Shown in pieces: positions 54,040 to 63,198 of a stretch of 64,000 bases of DNA. Positions within the stretch are counted from its first letter, which is position 1. The number at the start of each line of letters is the position of its first letter. Position numbers and translations under genes: made by a program. The stretch spans positions 2,121,001 through 2,185,000 of the forward strand of contig NZ_CP007509.1 in assembly GCF_000661915.1 (NCBI RefSeq). Direction: 5' to 3'. Under the pieces are notes generated by a model. The model searched no databases, had not been told where the DNA came from, and saw only the letters and a program-made list of their open reading frames with translations. This stretch comes from Stutzerimonas decontaminans. Lineage in GTDB: Bacteria; Pseudomonadota; Gammaproteobacteria; Pseudomonadales; Pseudomonadaceae.

Positions 54040-54597
54040 TCACTCGTCCCTGCCTTCGAGCATGGTGCGCTTGAGCATCACGTAAATGGCGCCGGTTCCG
54101 CCATGACGTGGCAGGCAGGACGTGAAGCCAAGCACTTGAGGATGTTGCCGCAGCCAGGTGTTGACGTGGCTCTTGATCGGCGGCCGCTTCCCGTCGAGGC
54201 GCGCGGCCTTGCCATGGGTAACCCGGACGCAGCGCACTTCGAGCCGGGTCGCTTCTGCGATGAAGTCCCATAACAGTTCGCGAGCCTTCTCGACACTCAT
54301 GCCGTGAAGATCGAGGCTTCCTTCGAATGGGATTTGGCCGGCCTTGAGCTTGCGGACCTGGCTGTCCTGAACGCCGTCGCGAGCCCAATACAGCTCGTCC
54401 TCGGCGGCCACGTCGATGACGAACTGATCCGACAGCCCATCGACGCGGGTTGTTTCGTGGTTGACTATGGCATTGCTGCGGCGGTTCGCAATCTGTTCGC
54501 GATTGCTGCGCGGCTTGCCAGTCTCGGCGCGGTCATGCTTGATCGGCTTGACGCCGCGCACGGCAGACTGGAAGAGGGAAAGGTCGTCGTCTTGCAT
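54040..54597 (-). CDS. Smr-domain protein
   Basis: 185 aa. The C-terminal 95 residues are a small MutS-related domain: SLDLHGMSVEKARELLWDF, VTHGKAARLDGKRPPIKSH, and CLPRHGGTGAIYVMLK. The N-terminal half is polar. Smr domains are nicking or RNA-cleaving nucleases; this family (YdaL/SmrA-like) has been linked to nucleic-acid surveillance, with function in Pseudomonas not established. It is the neighbour of folE in pseudomonads, and no phage or island trait is visible. Confidence 0.88.
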   Translation of the reverse strand: MQDDDLSLFQSAVRGVKPIKHDRAETGKPRSNREQIANRRSNAIVNHETTRVDGLSDQFVIDVAAEDELYWARDGVQDSQVRKLKAGQIPFEGSLDLHGMSVEKARELLWDFIAEATRLEVRCVRVTHGKAARLDGKRPPIKSHVNTWLRQHPQVLGFTSCLPRHGGTGAIYVMLKRTMLEGRDE

Positions 54598-54684
54598 GGG
54601 GCCTCCAAACAGGCAGGCAGTTTACCTCAGCAAAGACCTGGCGGCAGTGCAAGGCGTTAGCGCATGTACATACGCTGTGCCTGT

Positions 54685-55281
54685 TTAGCGTGCGAGCGCT
54701 GCTACATCCGGGACGCAAACGGCGAAATTGTCGGCGAGGATAGTCATCTCGATGCGATGAACCTGCTCCGCATCGATGCTTCCGTCACCCATTGGCAGGT
54801 TGCGTGTGGCGCAGGCGCTGTCGACCAGCGTGCAGCGGTAGCCGTAATCCTTGGCAGCCCGAACGGTGGTGCTGATGCTCGAATGGGTCATGAAGCCGCA
54901 AACGATTAGATCGAGGCGGCCCAGCTTCTGCAGCAGCTCGTGCAGCTCGGTGCCGGAGAAGGCGTTGGGAAGGCGTTTGGCTACCACGGCCTCGCCGGGC
55001 AGCGGCGCGGCTTCGGGCATGATCTGCCCACGAAAGCCTTGCGGATCGAACAGCCCACCACTGATACCCAGGTGATGCACATGTACGATCGGTGCCCCAG
55101 CCTCGCGTGCCGCGGCTAGCAAGCGGGTGATTTCCGGTAGTGCCCGATCCAGGGCAGGCAAGGCCAGAACACCACTGCGGTATTCTTCCTGCACGTCGAT
55201 GACCAGCAGGGTGGCATTCGTCAGCGTCGCCGGGTTATAGCTGCGGCCACTGAGCTGAAGCATGGTCTGTGGCTTGGTCAT
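54685..55281 (-). CDS. Isochorismatase/cysteine-hydrolase family protein lacking the Cys
   Basis: 198 aa from ATG 55281, with AAGGAG ahead; the longer frame upstream is not conserved. The nicotinamidase/isochorismatase fold is clear: Asp29 in LLVIDVQEEYRS and Lys102 in VVAKRLPNAFSG. The catalytic Cys of the usual GxxTHxC motif is replaced by Ser135 in GFMTHSSISTT. Such proteins hydrolyse amide or vinyl-ether bonds, e.g. nicotinamide or isochorismate; the missing Cys suggests a different mechanism or substrate. Cytoplasmic; divergent from prmB. Confidence 0.83.
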   Translation of the reverse strand: MTKPQTMLQLSGRSYNPATLTNATLLVIDVQEEYRSGVLALPALDRALPEITRLLAAAREAGAPIVHVHHLGISGGLFDPQGFRGQIMPEAAPLPGEAVVAKRLPNAFSGTELHELLQKLGRLDLIVCGFMTHSSISTTVRAAKDYGYRCTLVDSACATRNLPMGDGSIDAEQVHRIEMTILADNFAVCVPDVAALAR

Positions 55282-55577
55282 TGTCGGCTCCTTGTGCTGT
55301 GAGGGGGCTGATTGTGGCGCCTGAGCGCGCCGATGTGAACCATCCAGCTGATTGTTTCGCTTGGCAGGCGAATGACCGCTCGGTCGCTCTTGACGGTCCG
55401 ACTGCCACAAAAATTCCGTGCCGAAGGGTACCGGCAGTGGCCCGCTAACGCGCGCAACGAATTGGGCATTTACAAAGCTGTCTCGACATTGCTGGCGAAC
55501 CAGGCCGGCAACTACCGCCGTAGCTCGGTTTTTCCGATGCCTGTTAAACTCGCGCACTTTTTACAGGAGACGCCCTT

Positions 55578-56501
55578 GTGACCGCTTCGCTCTCTCGCTT
55601 GCGTACCCTGCGTGACTATATTCGTTGGGCTGTCAGCCGTTTTCAGGCGGAGCAGCTTTTCTTTGGCCACGGCACCGACAATGCCTGGGATGACGCGCGC
55701 CAGCTGGTTCTGGGAGCACTTCATCTGCCGTGGGAAATGTCCGATAGCTATCTGGACTGCCGCCTGGAGGCGGATGAATGCGAGCACCTGCACAATCTAT
55801 TGCATCGACGCATCGAAGAGCGCGTGCCAACTGCCTATCTGCTGGGGCAGGCCTGGTTCTGCGGCCTGCCGTTTATCGTCGATGAGCGTGTACTCATTCC
55901 GAGATCGCCCATCGGCGAGCTGATCGAGCACCGCTTTGAGCCTTGGCTGCCTGGCACTCCGAAACGAATTCTCGATCTTTGCACCGGATCGGGCTGCATC
56001 GGCATCGCCTGTGCGTACGAATTTCTTGAAGCGGAAGTCGTGCTGGCGGATATCTCGTTCGATGCGCTTGAGGTGGCCAACCGCAACATTGAGCAGCATG
56101 GTCTCGAGGAGCGCGTCTACACCGTGCAAAGTGATGGTTTCGACGGGCTGCCCAATCAGCGCTTCGACCTGATCGTGTCGAACCCTCCGTATGTCGATGC
56201 CGAGGATTTCGCCGATATGCCAAATGAGTTCCATCATGAGCCGGAACTGGGCCTGGCGTGCGGCAACGATGGGTTGGACCTGGTTCGTTGCATGCTTGCC
56301 GAAGCTGCAGATCACCTGACCGACGACGGCGTGCTGATCGTCGAGGTGGGCAACAGTCAGGTTCATGTTCAGGCGTTGTATCCGGAAGTGGATTTCACCT
56401 GGCTGGAGTTCGCCCGCGGTGGACATGGTGTGTTCCTGCTCGCTGCGCAGCAGTGCCGAAAGCATCAGCAGCTGTTCCGCTCGCGTCTTGTGGACAACTG
56501 A
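55578..56501 (+). CDS. prmB: 50S ribosomal protein L3 glutamine methyltransferase
   Basis: 307 aa starting at GTG 55578 with ACAGGAGA ahead. SAM-binding motif [19 protein letters not shown] (131-149) and catalytic NPPY (202-205) define the HemK/PrmB family; the N-terminal 100 residues with LPSxxxx-like [13 protein letters not shown] fit PrmB rather than PrmC. It methylates a glutamine of L3 during ribosome assembly. Monocistronic as far as seen. Confidence 0.93.
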   Translation: MTASLSRLRTLRDYIRWAVSRFQAEQLFFGHGTDNAWDDARQLVLGALHLPWEMSDSYLDCRLEADECEHLHNLLHRRIEERVPTAYLLGQAWFCGLPFIVDERVLIPRSPIGELIEHRFEPWLPGTPKRILDLCTGSGCIGIACAYEFLEAEVVLADISFDALEVANRNIEQHGLEERVYTVQSDGFDGLPNQRFDLIVSNPPYVDAEDFADMPNEFHHEPELGLACGNDGLDLVRCMLAEAADHLTDDGVLIVEVGNSQVHVQALYPEVDFTWLEFARGGHGVFLLAAQQCRKHQQLFRSRLVDN

Positions 56502-56708
56502 CCCAGCTGCCTAAGCATAGCGCTTGAGTTTTTGGCTTCGTCGCCAATCGACCACTTGCGTGGCGCGATTGGCGACAGCTCGCTGAGCATTTGTCCCATC
56601 TGGTGGTCTGCATAGAAGTCCGAGCGGGAATGCGTGCCGCTGGTTGACCGCGACTCCGGTCAGGCAACGTTCGAGCCGCACATCACTGACCATTCAAGTG
56701 GACAGCCC

Positions 56709-58178
56709 ATGCCAGGCATCACCGTAGAACCCACCACCTTTTCCCTATTCGGCGCCCTGGGCGATCTGGCGTTGCGCAAGCTGTTTCCGGCCCTTTATCA
56801 GCTGGATCGTGCCGGTCTGCTGCACGGCGATACGCGAATCCTTGCGCTGTCGCGTGAAGGCGGTGAGCCTGATGCACACAAGTCGCGAATCATCCAGGCG
56901 TTGAGAGCACGCGTACCAGCTGGCGAACTCGACGAGGCGGCGCTCGAGCGCTTTGTCGAGCGGTTGCGCTACCTGACCATGGATTTTCGTCGCGGTGAGG
57001 ATTACGCGGCGCTTCGAGAGTGCGTACCGCAGGACCTGCCCCTGGTCGCCTATTTCGCAACTCCCGCCTCGGTGTATGGCGACATCTGCAGATTCCTCGC
57101 GGCGAGCGGGTTCGCCGAACAGGCCCGGGTCGTTCTGGAAAAGCCCATTGGTCACGATCTTGAATCGTCCAGGGTGATCAACGATGCGGTCGCAGAGCAT
57201 TTCCCGGAGAGCCGCATCTATCGCATCGATCATTATCTGGGCAAGGAAACGGTACAGAACCTCATCGCGTTACGTTTCGCCAACAGCCTGTTCGAAACGC
57301 AATGGGATCAGCACCACATCTCCCATGTCGAGATCACCGTGGCCGAGACGGTCGGAATTGAAGGGCGCTGGGGTTATTTCGATCAGGCCGGCCAGCTGCG
57401 CGACATGGTCCAGAACCATTTGCTGCAACTGCTCTGCCTGATCGCCATGGACCCGCCGAGCAATCTCACTGCGGATAGCATCCGTGACGAGAAAGTGAAG
57501 GTGCTCAAGGCACTGGCTCCGATCACGGCCGAATCCATCCATCAACGGGTCGTGCGCGGCCAGTACGCGGCGGGCAACGTAGGCGGCGTTTCGGTGCCGG
57601 GTTATCTGGACGAGGAGAATTCCAACGCTCAGAGCAGCACCGAGACGTTCGTTGCCTTGCGGGCCGACATCTGCAACTGGCGTTGGTCGGGCGTGCCGTT
57701 CTATCTGCGTACCGGCAAGCGCATGGCGCAAAAGCTGTCGCAGATCGTCATTCACTTCAAAGAGCCGCCTTTCTATATCTTCGCACCCGAACAACGCGTG
57801 CTGATCAGCAATCGGCTGATCATCCGGCTGCAACCTGACGAAGGTATCTCGCTTCAGGTCATGACCAAGGAGCAAGGGCTGGACAAGGGCATGCATCTGC
57901 GCAGCGGGCCGCTGCAGCTAAACTTCTCCGAAACCTACAAGAGCACCCGCATTCCTGATGCTTACGAGCGCCTGTTGCTTGAAGTCATGCAAGGCAATCA
58001 GAATCTTTTCGTCCGCCGGGATGAAGTCGAATATGCGTGGCAATGGTGCGATCAGCTGATCGAGGGTTGGAATCGCCTTGGCGCCGAGCTCAAGCTTTAC
58101 CCGGCGGGTTCTTGGGGACCGGTCGCTTCTATTGCATTGATCACGCGAGACGGGAGGGCGTGGTATGGCGATCTCTGA
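56709..58178 (+). CDS. zwf: Glucose-6-phosphate 1-dehydrogenase
   Basis: 489 aa from ATG 56709, giving the conserved start; a longer frame to 56634 has no matching sequence. NADP-binding [18 protein letters not shown] (13-30) in which the usual second-Gly pattern is GxxGDLA, catalytic RIDHYLGKE (172-180) with its His, and substrate EKPIG (144-148). It oxidises glucose-6-phosphate to 6-phosphogluconolactone, first step of the Entner-Doudoroff and pentose phosphate routes. It overlaps pgl by 14 bases, so zwf-pgl-eda form one operon. Confidence 0.96.
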   Translation: MPGITVEPTTFSLFGALGDLALRKLFPALYQLDRAGLLHGDTRILALSREGGEPDAHKSRIIQALRARVPAGELDEAALERFVERLRYLTMDFRRGEDYAALRECVPQDLPLVAYFATPASVYGDICRFLAASGFAEQARVVLEKPIGHDLESSRVINDAVAEHFPESRIYRIDHYLGKETVQNLIALRFANSLFETQWDQHHISHVEITVAETVGIEGRWGYFDQAGQLRDMVQNHLLQLLCLIAMDPPSNLTADSIRDEKVKVLKALAPITAESIHQRVVRGQYAAGNVGGVSVPGYLDEENSNAQSSTETFVALRADICNWRWSGVPFYLRTGKRMAQKLSQIVIHFKEPPFYIFAPEQRVLISNRLIIRLQPDEGISLQVMTKEQGLDKGMHLRSGPLQLNFSETYKSTRIPDAYERLLLEVMQGNQNLFVRRDEVEYAWQWCDQLIEGWNRLGAELKLYPAGSWGPVASIALITRDGRAWYGDL

Positions 58179-58878
58179 GCTGGACCTACCCATTGGGGTG
58201 ATAGCACACAGTTCGGCTGACTCGCAGCGGCAGGCGGAGCTGATGGCCGATAGTATTGCCGATGCGCTTGCCTATGCGGTACAGACCCATGGCGTTGCCA
58301 GTCTGGTCGTATCCGGTGGGCGCAGTCCGATCATCTTCTTCGAACAGCTTTCGACACGGGACCTGAACTGGTCGAGGGTTCAGATCAGCCTGGCCGACGA
58401 GCGCTGGGTGCCGGCTACCGATCCGGCCAGTAACGAAGGGTTGGTGCGCCACCACCTGCTACAAAACGCCGCCAGTGAAGCTCAGTTGATCGGGCTCTAT
58501 CAACCAGGCGGCTCCCTCGCCCAGGCTGCGGTGCTCGCTGACCAAACACTTGAGCAGTTGCAGCGGCCGATCGATGTACTGGTGCTCGGCATGGGCAACG
58601 ATGGCCACACAGCGTCACTGTTTCCGGGCAATCCCGCGTTGGCACACGCGCTGCGGTCGGACTGCCCGGAGCGGTGTCTGCCGATGCAGGCTCCCGTAGA
58701 GCCTCAGGCTCGTCTGACAATGACTTATCCGCTCCTGGCCTGCGCGCGGATGCAGTGCCTGGCTATCCAGGGAGCCGACAAGCTCGAAACCTTGCGTACG
58801 GCATTGGCTGCCGATCCTTTGCAAATGCCGATCCGCGCGTTTTTGCATTCTCCGCTCGAGATTTACTGGTGCCCGTGA
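58165..58878 (+). CDS. pgl: 6-phosphogluconolactonase
   Basis: 237 aa. Hydrolyses 6-phosphogluconolactone to 6-phosphogluconate. Family motifs [32 protein letters not shown] and [17 protein letters not shown] are all present. It starts inside the zwf coding region and ends 18 bases before eda. The product feeds Edd and Eda; edd itself is not in this window. Confidence 0.95.
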   Translation: MAISELDLPIGVIAHSSADSQRQAELMADSIADALAYAVQTHGVASLVVSGGRSPIIFFEQLSTRDLNWSRVQISLADERWVPATDPASNEGLVRHHLLQNAASEAQLIGLYQPGGSLAQAAVLADQTLEQLQRPIDVLVLGMGNDGHTASLFPGNPALAHALRSDCPERCLPMQAPVEPQARLTMTYPLLACARMQCLAIQGADKLETLRTALAADPLQMPIRAFLHSPLEIYWCP

Positions 58879-58896
58879 GGCCCCGAGGACTCTTGC

Positions 58897-59541
58897 ATGA
58901 CCATGGACCAGAAAAACACCCTGATTGAACGAATCTGTGTGGATGCGCGGATCCTGCCGGTCATCACGATCAGCAGCGAAGAGCAGATACTGCCGCTTGC
59001 CGATGCGCTCGCGGCGGGCGGTCTGCACACCTTGGAGATCACCCTGCGGTCCAGCCATGGTCTGACTGCGATCCGACGGTTGCGTGAAGAACGTCCCGAT
59101 CTCTGCGTCGGTGCGGGTACGGTGCTGGATCGAAGGATGATGGATGAAGTTGAAGCAGCCGGGGCGCAGTTTGTCGTAACGCCTGGCTCGACCCGGGAAA
59201 TCCTGGAAGCGGGGGTGAGCTGTTCCGTGCCGCTGTTGCCGGGCGTCAGCAGCGCATCCGATCTTATGGAGGGGTATGCGCTCGGATATCGTCGGTTCAA
59301 GCTCTTCCCGGCCGAGGTCTGCGGCGGCATCGCGGCGCTGAAGGCATTCGGCGGGCCTTTCGCCGACGTGCGCTTTTGCCCGACCGGAGGCGTGACGGCG
59401 GCGAATGCTGCTAATTACTTGGCTCTGCCGAACGTGATGTGCGTCGGCGGGACATGGATGATCGACAGCGCAAGCCTGAGCGGTGGCGATTGGGCGAGCA
59501 TTCAGCGTTGCACTACGGCGGCCTTGGCGGCGCTTGCCTAA
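58897..59541 (+). CDS. eda: KDPG/KHG aldolase
   Basis: 214 aa. Class I aldolase that splits 2-keto-3-deoxy-6-phosphogluconate to pyruvate and glyceraldehyde-3-phosphate. The Schiff-base Lys135 is in RRFKLFPAE and Glu47 in LHTLEITLRSSHG. A ribosome site GAGGAC lies before the start. Third gene of zwf-pgl-eda, as in other pseudomonads, where glucose is degraded by the Entner-Doudoroff route. Regulation by HexR is expected from relatives but was not seen here. Confidence 0.95.
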   Translation: MTMDQKNTLIERICVDARILPVITISSEEQILPLADALAAGGLHTLEITLRSSHGLTAIRRLREERPDLCVGAGTVLDRRMMDEVEAAGAQFVVTPGSTREILEAGVSCSVPLLPGVSSASDLMEGYALGYRRFKLFPAEVCGGIAALKAFGGPFADVRFCPTGGVTAANAANYLALPNVMCVGGTWMIDSASLSGGDWASIQRCTTAALAALA

Positions 59542-59656
59542 TCTTCACCAACGGCAGCTTCGGAATGACTGCTACGCTGTCGTTGGTGCGTAGCTGCAGC
59601 GATGCGCGTATGATTCGCGCCCTTTCAATCGGATTGCCACACCGGGAGGTGCCCAG

Positions 59657-60790
59657 ATGACCGAGCACGAAGAAACTAGCACTCACGTTACTCACGGCGA
59701 AAAGCTGCAGAAAGTCCTGGCCCGTCTGGGCATGGCTTCGCGCCGCGATGTCGAAAAATGGATCTCCGAAGGCCGTGTCAAGGTCAACGGTGCCGTAGCG
59801 AGCCTTGGCCAGCGCGTCGACTCGCATGATGCCATCGCTGTCGATGGTCGCCTGCTCAAGCGCGAGGAGGTCAATGAGGTCGTCCGCCGTGTGCTGATCT
59901 ACAACAAGCCCGATGGCGAGATTTGCACCCGCAATGACCCGGAAGGCCGCCCGACGGTTTTCGATCGGTTGCCGCGGCCCAAAGAGGGCCGCTGGATCAA
60001 CATCGGTCGTCTTGACATCAATACCACCGGTCTTTTGCTCTTCACCACCGATGGAGAGCTGGCCAACCGCCTGATGCACCCTTCGTACGAAATGGACCGC
60101 GAGTATGCAGTGCGGGTGCGCGGGGAAGTCGACGATGAAATGATCGAGCGGCTCAAGACCGGCGTCATGCTGGAGGATGGCCCGGCGCGCTTTACCGATA
60201 TTCAGGAAGCACCCGGCGGTGAAGGGTTCAACCATTGGTATCACTGCGTGGTGATGGAAGGCCGCAACCGTGAGGTTCGTCGACTTTGGGAGTCTCAGGG
60301 GTTGGTCGTGAGCCGCTTGAAACGGGTCCGTTTTGGCCCGGTTTTCATGACCTCCGATCTGCCGATGGGGCGCTGGCGCGAGATGTCGCAAACCGAGGCC
60401 GACATCCTTAGTCAGGAAGTCGGGCTCAAGCCGGTTGCGCTGCCGAGCATGAAGGCGAAGGCCAAGGAAAAAATCGATCGTATGCAACGCAAGGTGGCGA
60501 AGCCTCTGAGTCGTGGCGAGCGTCGACCGCGTGTACTTCGCTCGTCAAACGAGGCCGATGTACCAGGTGCGGACAAGTCGCGGGTGCAGCGGGACGATCA
60601 ATCCGGGCGTAAACCGCGTGTCAGCGAGGGGCGTAGCGACAAGACTCGTGGGACTCCCGTGGCCGAGCGTCCGGGCGACTCGCGTAAGGGTGGCAAGCGC
60701 AATGATGGAGCAGGGCGCCCTTCAGGGCCAGGTAAAAGGCCGGCCGGAGATGGTCAGCGACCGGGTTTCGGTCGTAGCAAGCGCACCTGA
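59657..60790 (+). CDS. rluB: 23S rRNA pseudouridine synthase RluB
   Basis: 377 aa. An S4 RNA-binding domain at 13-65 (KLQKVLARLGMASRRDVEKW) is followed by the RluB/RsuA catalytic domain with Asp120 in NIGRLDINTTGLLLFTTDG. It makes a pseudouridine in helix 90 of 23S rRNA. The last 105 residues form an Arg/Lys/Gly-rich disordered tail, common in pseudomonad RluB and likely an rRNA-binding extension. It is separated from eda by 115 bases and ends in a strong terminator. Confidence 0.93.
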   Translation: MTEHEETSTHVTHGEKLQKVLARLGMASRRDVEKWISEGRVKVNGAVASLGQRVDSHDAIAVDGRLLKREEVNEVVRRVLIYNKPDGEICTRNDPEGRPTVFDRLPRPKEGRWINIGRLDINTTGLLLFTTDGELANRLMHPSYEMDREYAVRVRGEVDDEMIERLKTGVMLEDGPARFTDIQEAPGGEGFNHWYHCVVMEGRNREVRRLWESQGLVVSRLKRVRFGPVFMTSDLPMGRWREMSQTEADILSQEVGLKPVALPSMKAKAKEKIDRMQRKVAKPLSRGERRPRVLRSSNEADVPGADKSRVQRDDQSGRKPRVSEGRSDKTRGTPVAERPGDSRKGGKRNDGAGRPSGPGKRPAGDGQRPGFGRSKRT

Positions 60791-60803
60791 TAGCTGTATC
60801 TAG

Positions 60804-60839
60804 CGCTGCGCAGTGGCTAAGCCACTGCGCAGCGTTTTT
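60804..60839 (+). terminator. Terminator after rluB
   Basis: CGCTGCGCAGTGGC-TAA-GCCACTGCGCAGCG perfect 14-bp stem followed by TTTTTG. Confidence 0.93.
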
Positions 60840-60856
60840 GTTTCGGTAGTCCTTGG

Positions 60857-61597
60857 TTACTGCGCGTCCAGTGCCTGGCCATTCACGCCGATACTGTCGG
60901 GACCCATCAGATATAGATAGACAGGCATTATCTCTTCGGGGAGTGGGTTGACCAGTGGGTTCTCTCCGGGATACGCCTTGGCGCGCATGTCGGTACGAGT
61001 GGCCCCCGGATTGACGCTGTTGGCGCGTACCGGAGAGGTTTCATCCACTTCGTCCGCCAGCACCTGCATCAGCCCTTCGGTGGCGAACTTCGATACGGCG
61101 TAGGCGCCCCAGTACGCGCGTCCCTTGCGGCCAACACTGCTCGAAGTGAAGATCACCGAGGCGTCCTTGGCTAGCTTGAGCAGCGGTAGCAGAGTGCTGG
61201 TCAGCATGAACATCGCGTTCACGTTCACCTGCATCACCCGCATGAAGTTGTCGCCGGACAACTGCTCCAGCGGCGTGCGCGGCCCGACGATTGCTGCGTT
61301 GTGCAACAGTCCGTCTAGATGTCCGAATTCGCGCTCAATCATCGCCGCCAGCTCGTCATACTGGTGCGGCAAGGCGGTTTCCAGATTGAACGGGATAACA
61401 GCGGGGCGCGGATGGCCTGCCGCTTCAATGTCGTCGTAGACGCGATTCAGGTTGTCCTCGTTCTTTCCCAGCAGCAGCACGGTTGCGCCGTGGGCGGCAT
61501 AGGCTTTCGCCGCCGCTTCACCGATGCCGCGCCCGGCGCCGGTTACCAGAACGATGCGCCCAGCGAGAAGGTCGGGGCGGGCGGAGTACTCGAACAT
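60857..61597 (-). CDS. Short-chain dehydrogenase, YciK type
   Basis: 246 aa from ATG 61597, which has GAGG five to six bases upstream; the ATG four codons earlier has none. Classical SDR motifs: VLVTGAGRGIGEAAAKAY (NAD(P)-binding), LLHNAAIVGPR and the active-site YAVSKFATEG with Tyr and Lys. E. coli YciK is the nearest relative known to me; substrate unknown. It is on the same strand downstream of mupP and ubiG, a conserved pseudomonad group. Confidence 0.88.
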   Translation of the reverse strand: MFEYSARPDLLAGRIVLVTGAGRGIGEAAAKAYAAHGATVLLLGKNEDNLNRVYDDIEAAGHPRPAVIPFNLETALPHQYDELAAMIEREFGHLDGLLHNAAIVGPRTPLEQLSGDNFMRVMQVNVNAMFMLTSTLLPLLKLAKDASVIFTSSSVGRKGRAYWGAYAVSKFATEGLMQVLADEVDETSPVRANSVNPGATRTDMRAKAYPGENPLVNPLPEEIMPVYLYLMGPDSIGVNGQALDAQ

Positions 61598-61679
61598 CGG
61601 TTGCCTCATATCGAAAGGAGAGGGGCGCTCGACATCAGCTGCCGGGCGCTAGGGCTTTTCATGACTTGCTGTTGACGTT

Positions 61680-62351
61680 TCAGCAGCTGCACAGGGCTCG
61701 ATCCAGGACTTCGCGAAGTTCCAACGGATGGTCAACGACCACGTCGGCCCCCCAGTTACTGGGGTTGTCCTCTGGATGGATATAGCCGTAGCGCACCGCT
61801 GCGGTTCTGCTTCCTGCTGCGCGACCAGATTCGATATCGCGAAGATCGTCGCCAACGAACAGAACTGCAGATGGATCGAGGTCCAGCTGCCTGCATGCCA
61901 GCAGCATGGGTTCCGGATCAGGTTTGCTTCTGGCGACGTGGTCGGGGCAGACCAGCACGGCGGAGCGAGAAGCGAGACCCAGCTGCTGCATGATCGGTTC
62001 TGCAAAACGCAGTGGCTTGTTGGTCACCACCCCCCATAGCAGATTCGATCGCTCGATTTCGTCCAGAAGCTCAGACATGCCGTCGTAGAGACGGCTATGG
62101 ACCGCGCAGTGCTCCTGATATCGGGCAAGAAACTCGAGTCGCAGTTCTTCGAACTCGCTTGATAGCGGATCGACGTCGAAGGCGCTGAGCACCATGGCGC
62201 GCGCACCTCCGGACACAACATCGCGAATCTGCTGTGCGGGGACTGGTGCGAGCCCACGGGAGATTCGCATGGCTTGGGCGACGGCAATGAAATCTGGCGC
62301 GGTATCGAGCAGGGTACCGTCCATGTCGAACAGAACAGCGCGCAGGCGCAT
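61680..62351 (-). CDS. mupP: HAD phosphatase MupP (N-acetylmuramic acid 6-phosphate phosphatase)
   Basis: 223 aa of the HAD superfamily: catalytic [15 protein letters not shown] with both Asp, GVVTNKP as motif II and [17 protein letters not shown] as motif IV. It looks like phosphoglycolate phosphatase (Gph), but the gene directly after ubiG in pseudomonads has been shown to be MupP, which dephosphorylates MurNAc-6-phosphate in cell-wall recycling that bypasses de novo UDP-MurNAc synthesis. The overlap with ubiG (shared ATGA) supports that identity. Gph remains possible. Confidence 0.85.
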   Translation of the reverse strand: MRLRAVLFDMDGTLLDTAPDFIAVAQAMRISRGLAPVPAQQIRDVVSGGARAMVLSAFDVDPLSSEFEELRLEFLARYQEHCAVHSRLYDGMSELLDEIERSNLLWGVVTNKPLRFAEPIMQQLGLASRSAVLVCPDHVARSKPDPEPMLLACRQLDLDPSAVLFVGDDLRDIESGRAAGSRTAAVRYGYIHPEDNPSNWGADVVVDHPLELREVLDRALCSC

Positions 62352-63049
62352 CAGGCCTCCTTGACAGTCTGGATCATGTAGTTGACGTCGACGTCCGCAG
62401 ACAGCTTGTAGTGTTTGGTCAGCGGATTGTAGGTAAGGCCTATGATGTCTTCGACGGCCAGCCCGGCGTCACGGCTCCAGGCGCCGAGCTCGGAAGGGCG
62501 AATGAACTTCTTGAAATCATGCGTGCCACGTGGGAGCAGCTGCAGGATGTACTCTGCACCAATGATCGCGAAGGCATAGGCTTTCGGGTTGCGGTTGATC
62601 GTCGAAAAGAATACCTGCCCCCCCGGCTTTACCAGTTTGCTGCACGCGCGGATGACCGAAGCAGGATCCGGTACATGCTCAAGCATCTCAAGACAGGTGA
62701 CGATGTCGAACTGTCCCGGTGCTACCTCCGCCATGGCTTCGGCGGTGATCTGCCGATAGTCGATATCTAGCCCGGATTCATGCAGATGGAGGCGCGCAAC
62801 GGATAGCGGTGCTTCGCCCATGTCAATTCCAGTTACCTGGGCACCACGGTGGGCCATGGCTTCGCTGAGAATGCCGCCGCCACAGCCTATGTCGATGACC
62901 TTCTTGCCAGCCAGGGAAACATGTTCGTCTATCCAGTTCACGCGGAGCGGGTTGATCTCGTGCAGCGGTTTGAATTCGCTTTCGCGATCCCACCAGCGAT
63001 GCGCAAGGGCCTCGAATTTAGCGATTTCAGCATGGTCGACGTTGCTCAT
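62351..63049 (-). CDS. ubiG: Ubiquinone biosynthesis O-methyltransferase
   Basis: 232 aa SAM-dependent methyltransferase. N-terminal [20 protein letters not shown] and SAM motif [19 protein letters not shown] are highly typical of Ubi[21 protein letters not shown] is the family's C-terminal motif. It carries out both O-methylations in ubiquinone synthesis at the inner face of the membrane. First gene of ubiG-mupP-SDR; mtaD lies upstream on the same strand, about 150 bases away. Confidence 0.96.
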   Translation of the reverse strand: MSNVDHAEIAKFEALAHRWWDRESEFKPLHEINPLRVNWIDEHVSLAGKKVIDIGCGGGILSEAMAHRGAQVTGIDMGEAPLSVARLHLHESGLDIDYRQITAEAMAEVAPGQFDIVTCLEMLEHVPDPASVIRACSKLVKPGGQVFFSTINRNPKAYAFAIIGAEYILQLLPRGTHDFKKFIRPSELGAWSRDAGLAVEDIIGLTYNPLTKHYKLSADVDVNYMIQTVKEA

Positions 63050-63198
63050 GGTCCGGTCCGTTTGAATGCTTGAGGGAGAAGCTTGAGCTGCAAAAGCTCA
63101 TCTTGCCAGCTTCGGATGGAGAAGAGGCGCAGACCCTGCCCTTCGTTCGTGGGTCATATGGACGCGGAGATGCGCACTCTGATTGGTTCTAGGCACCT

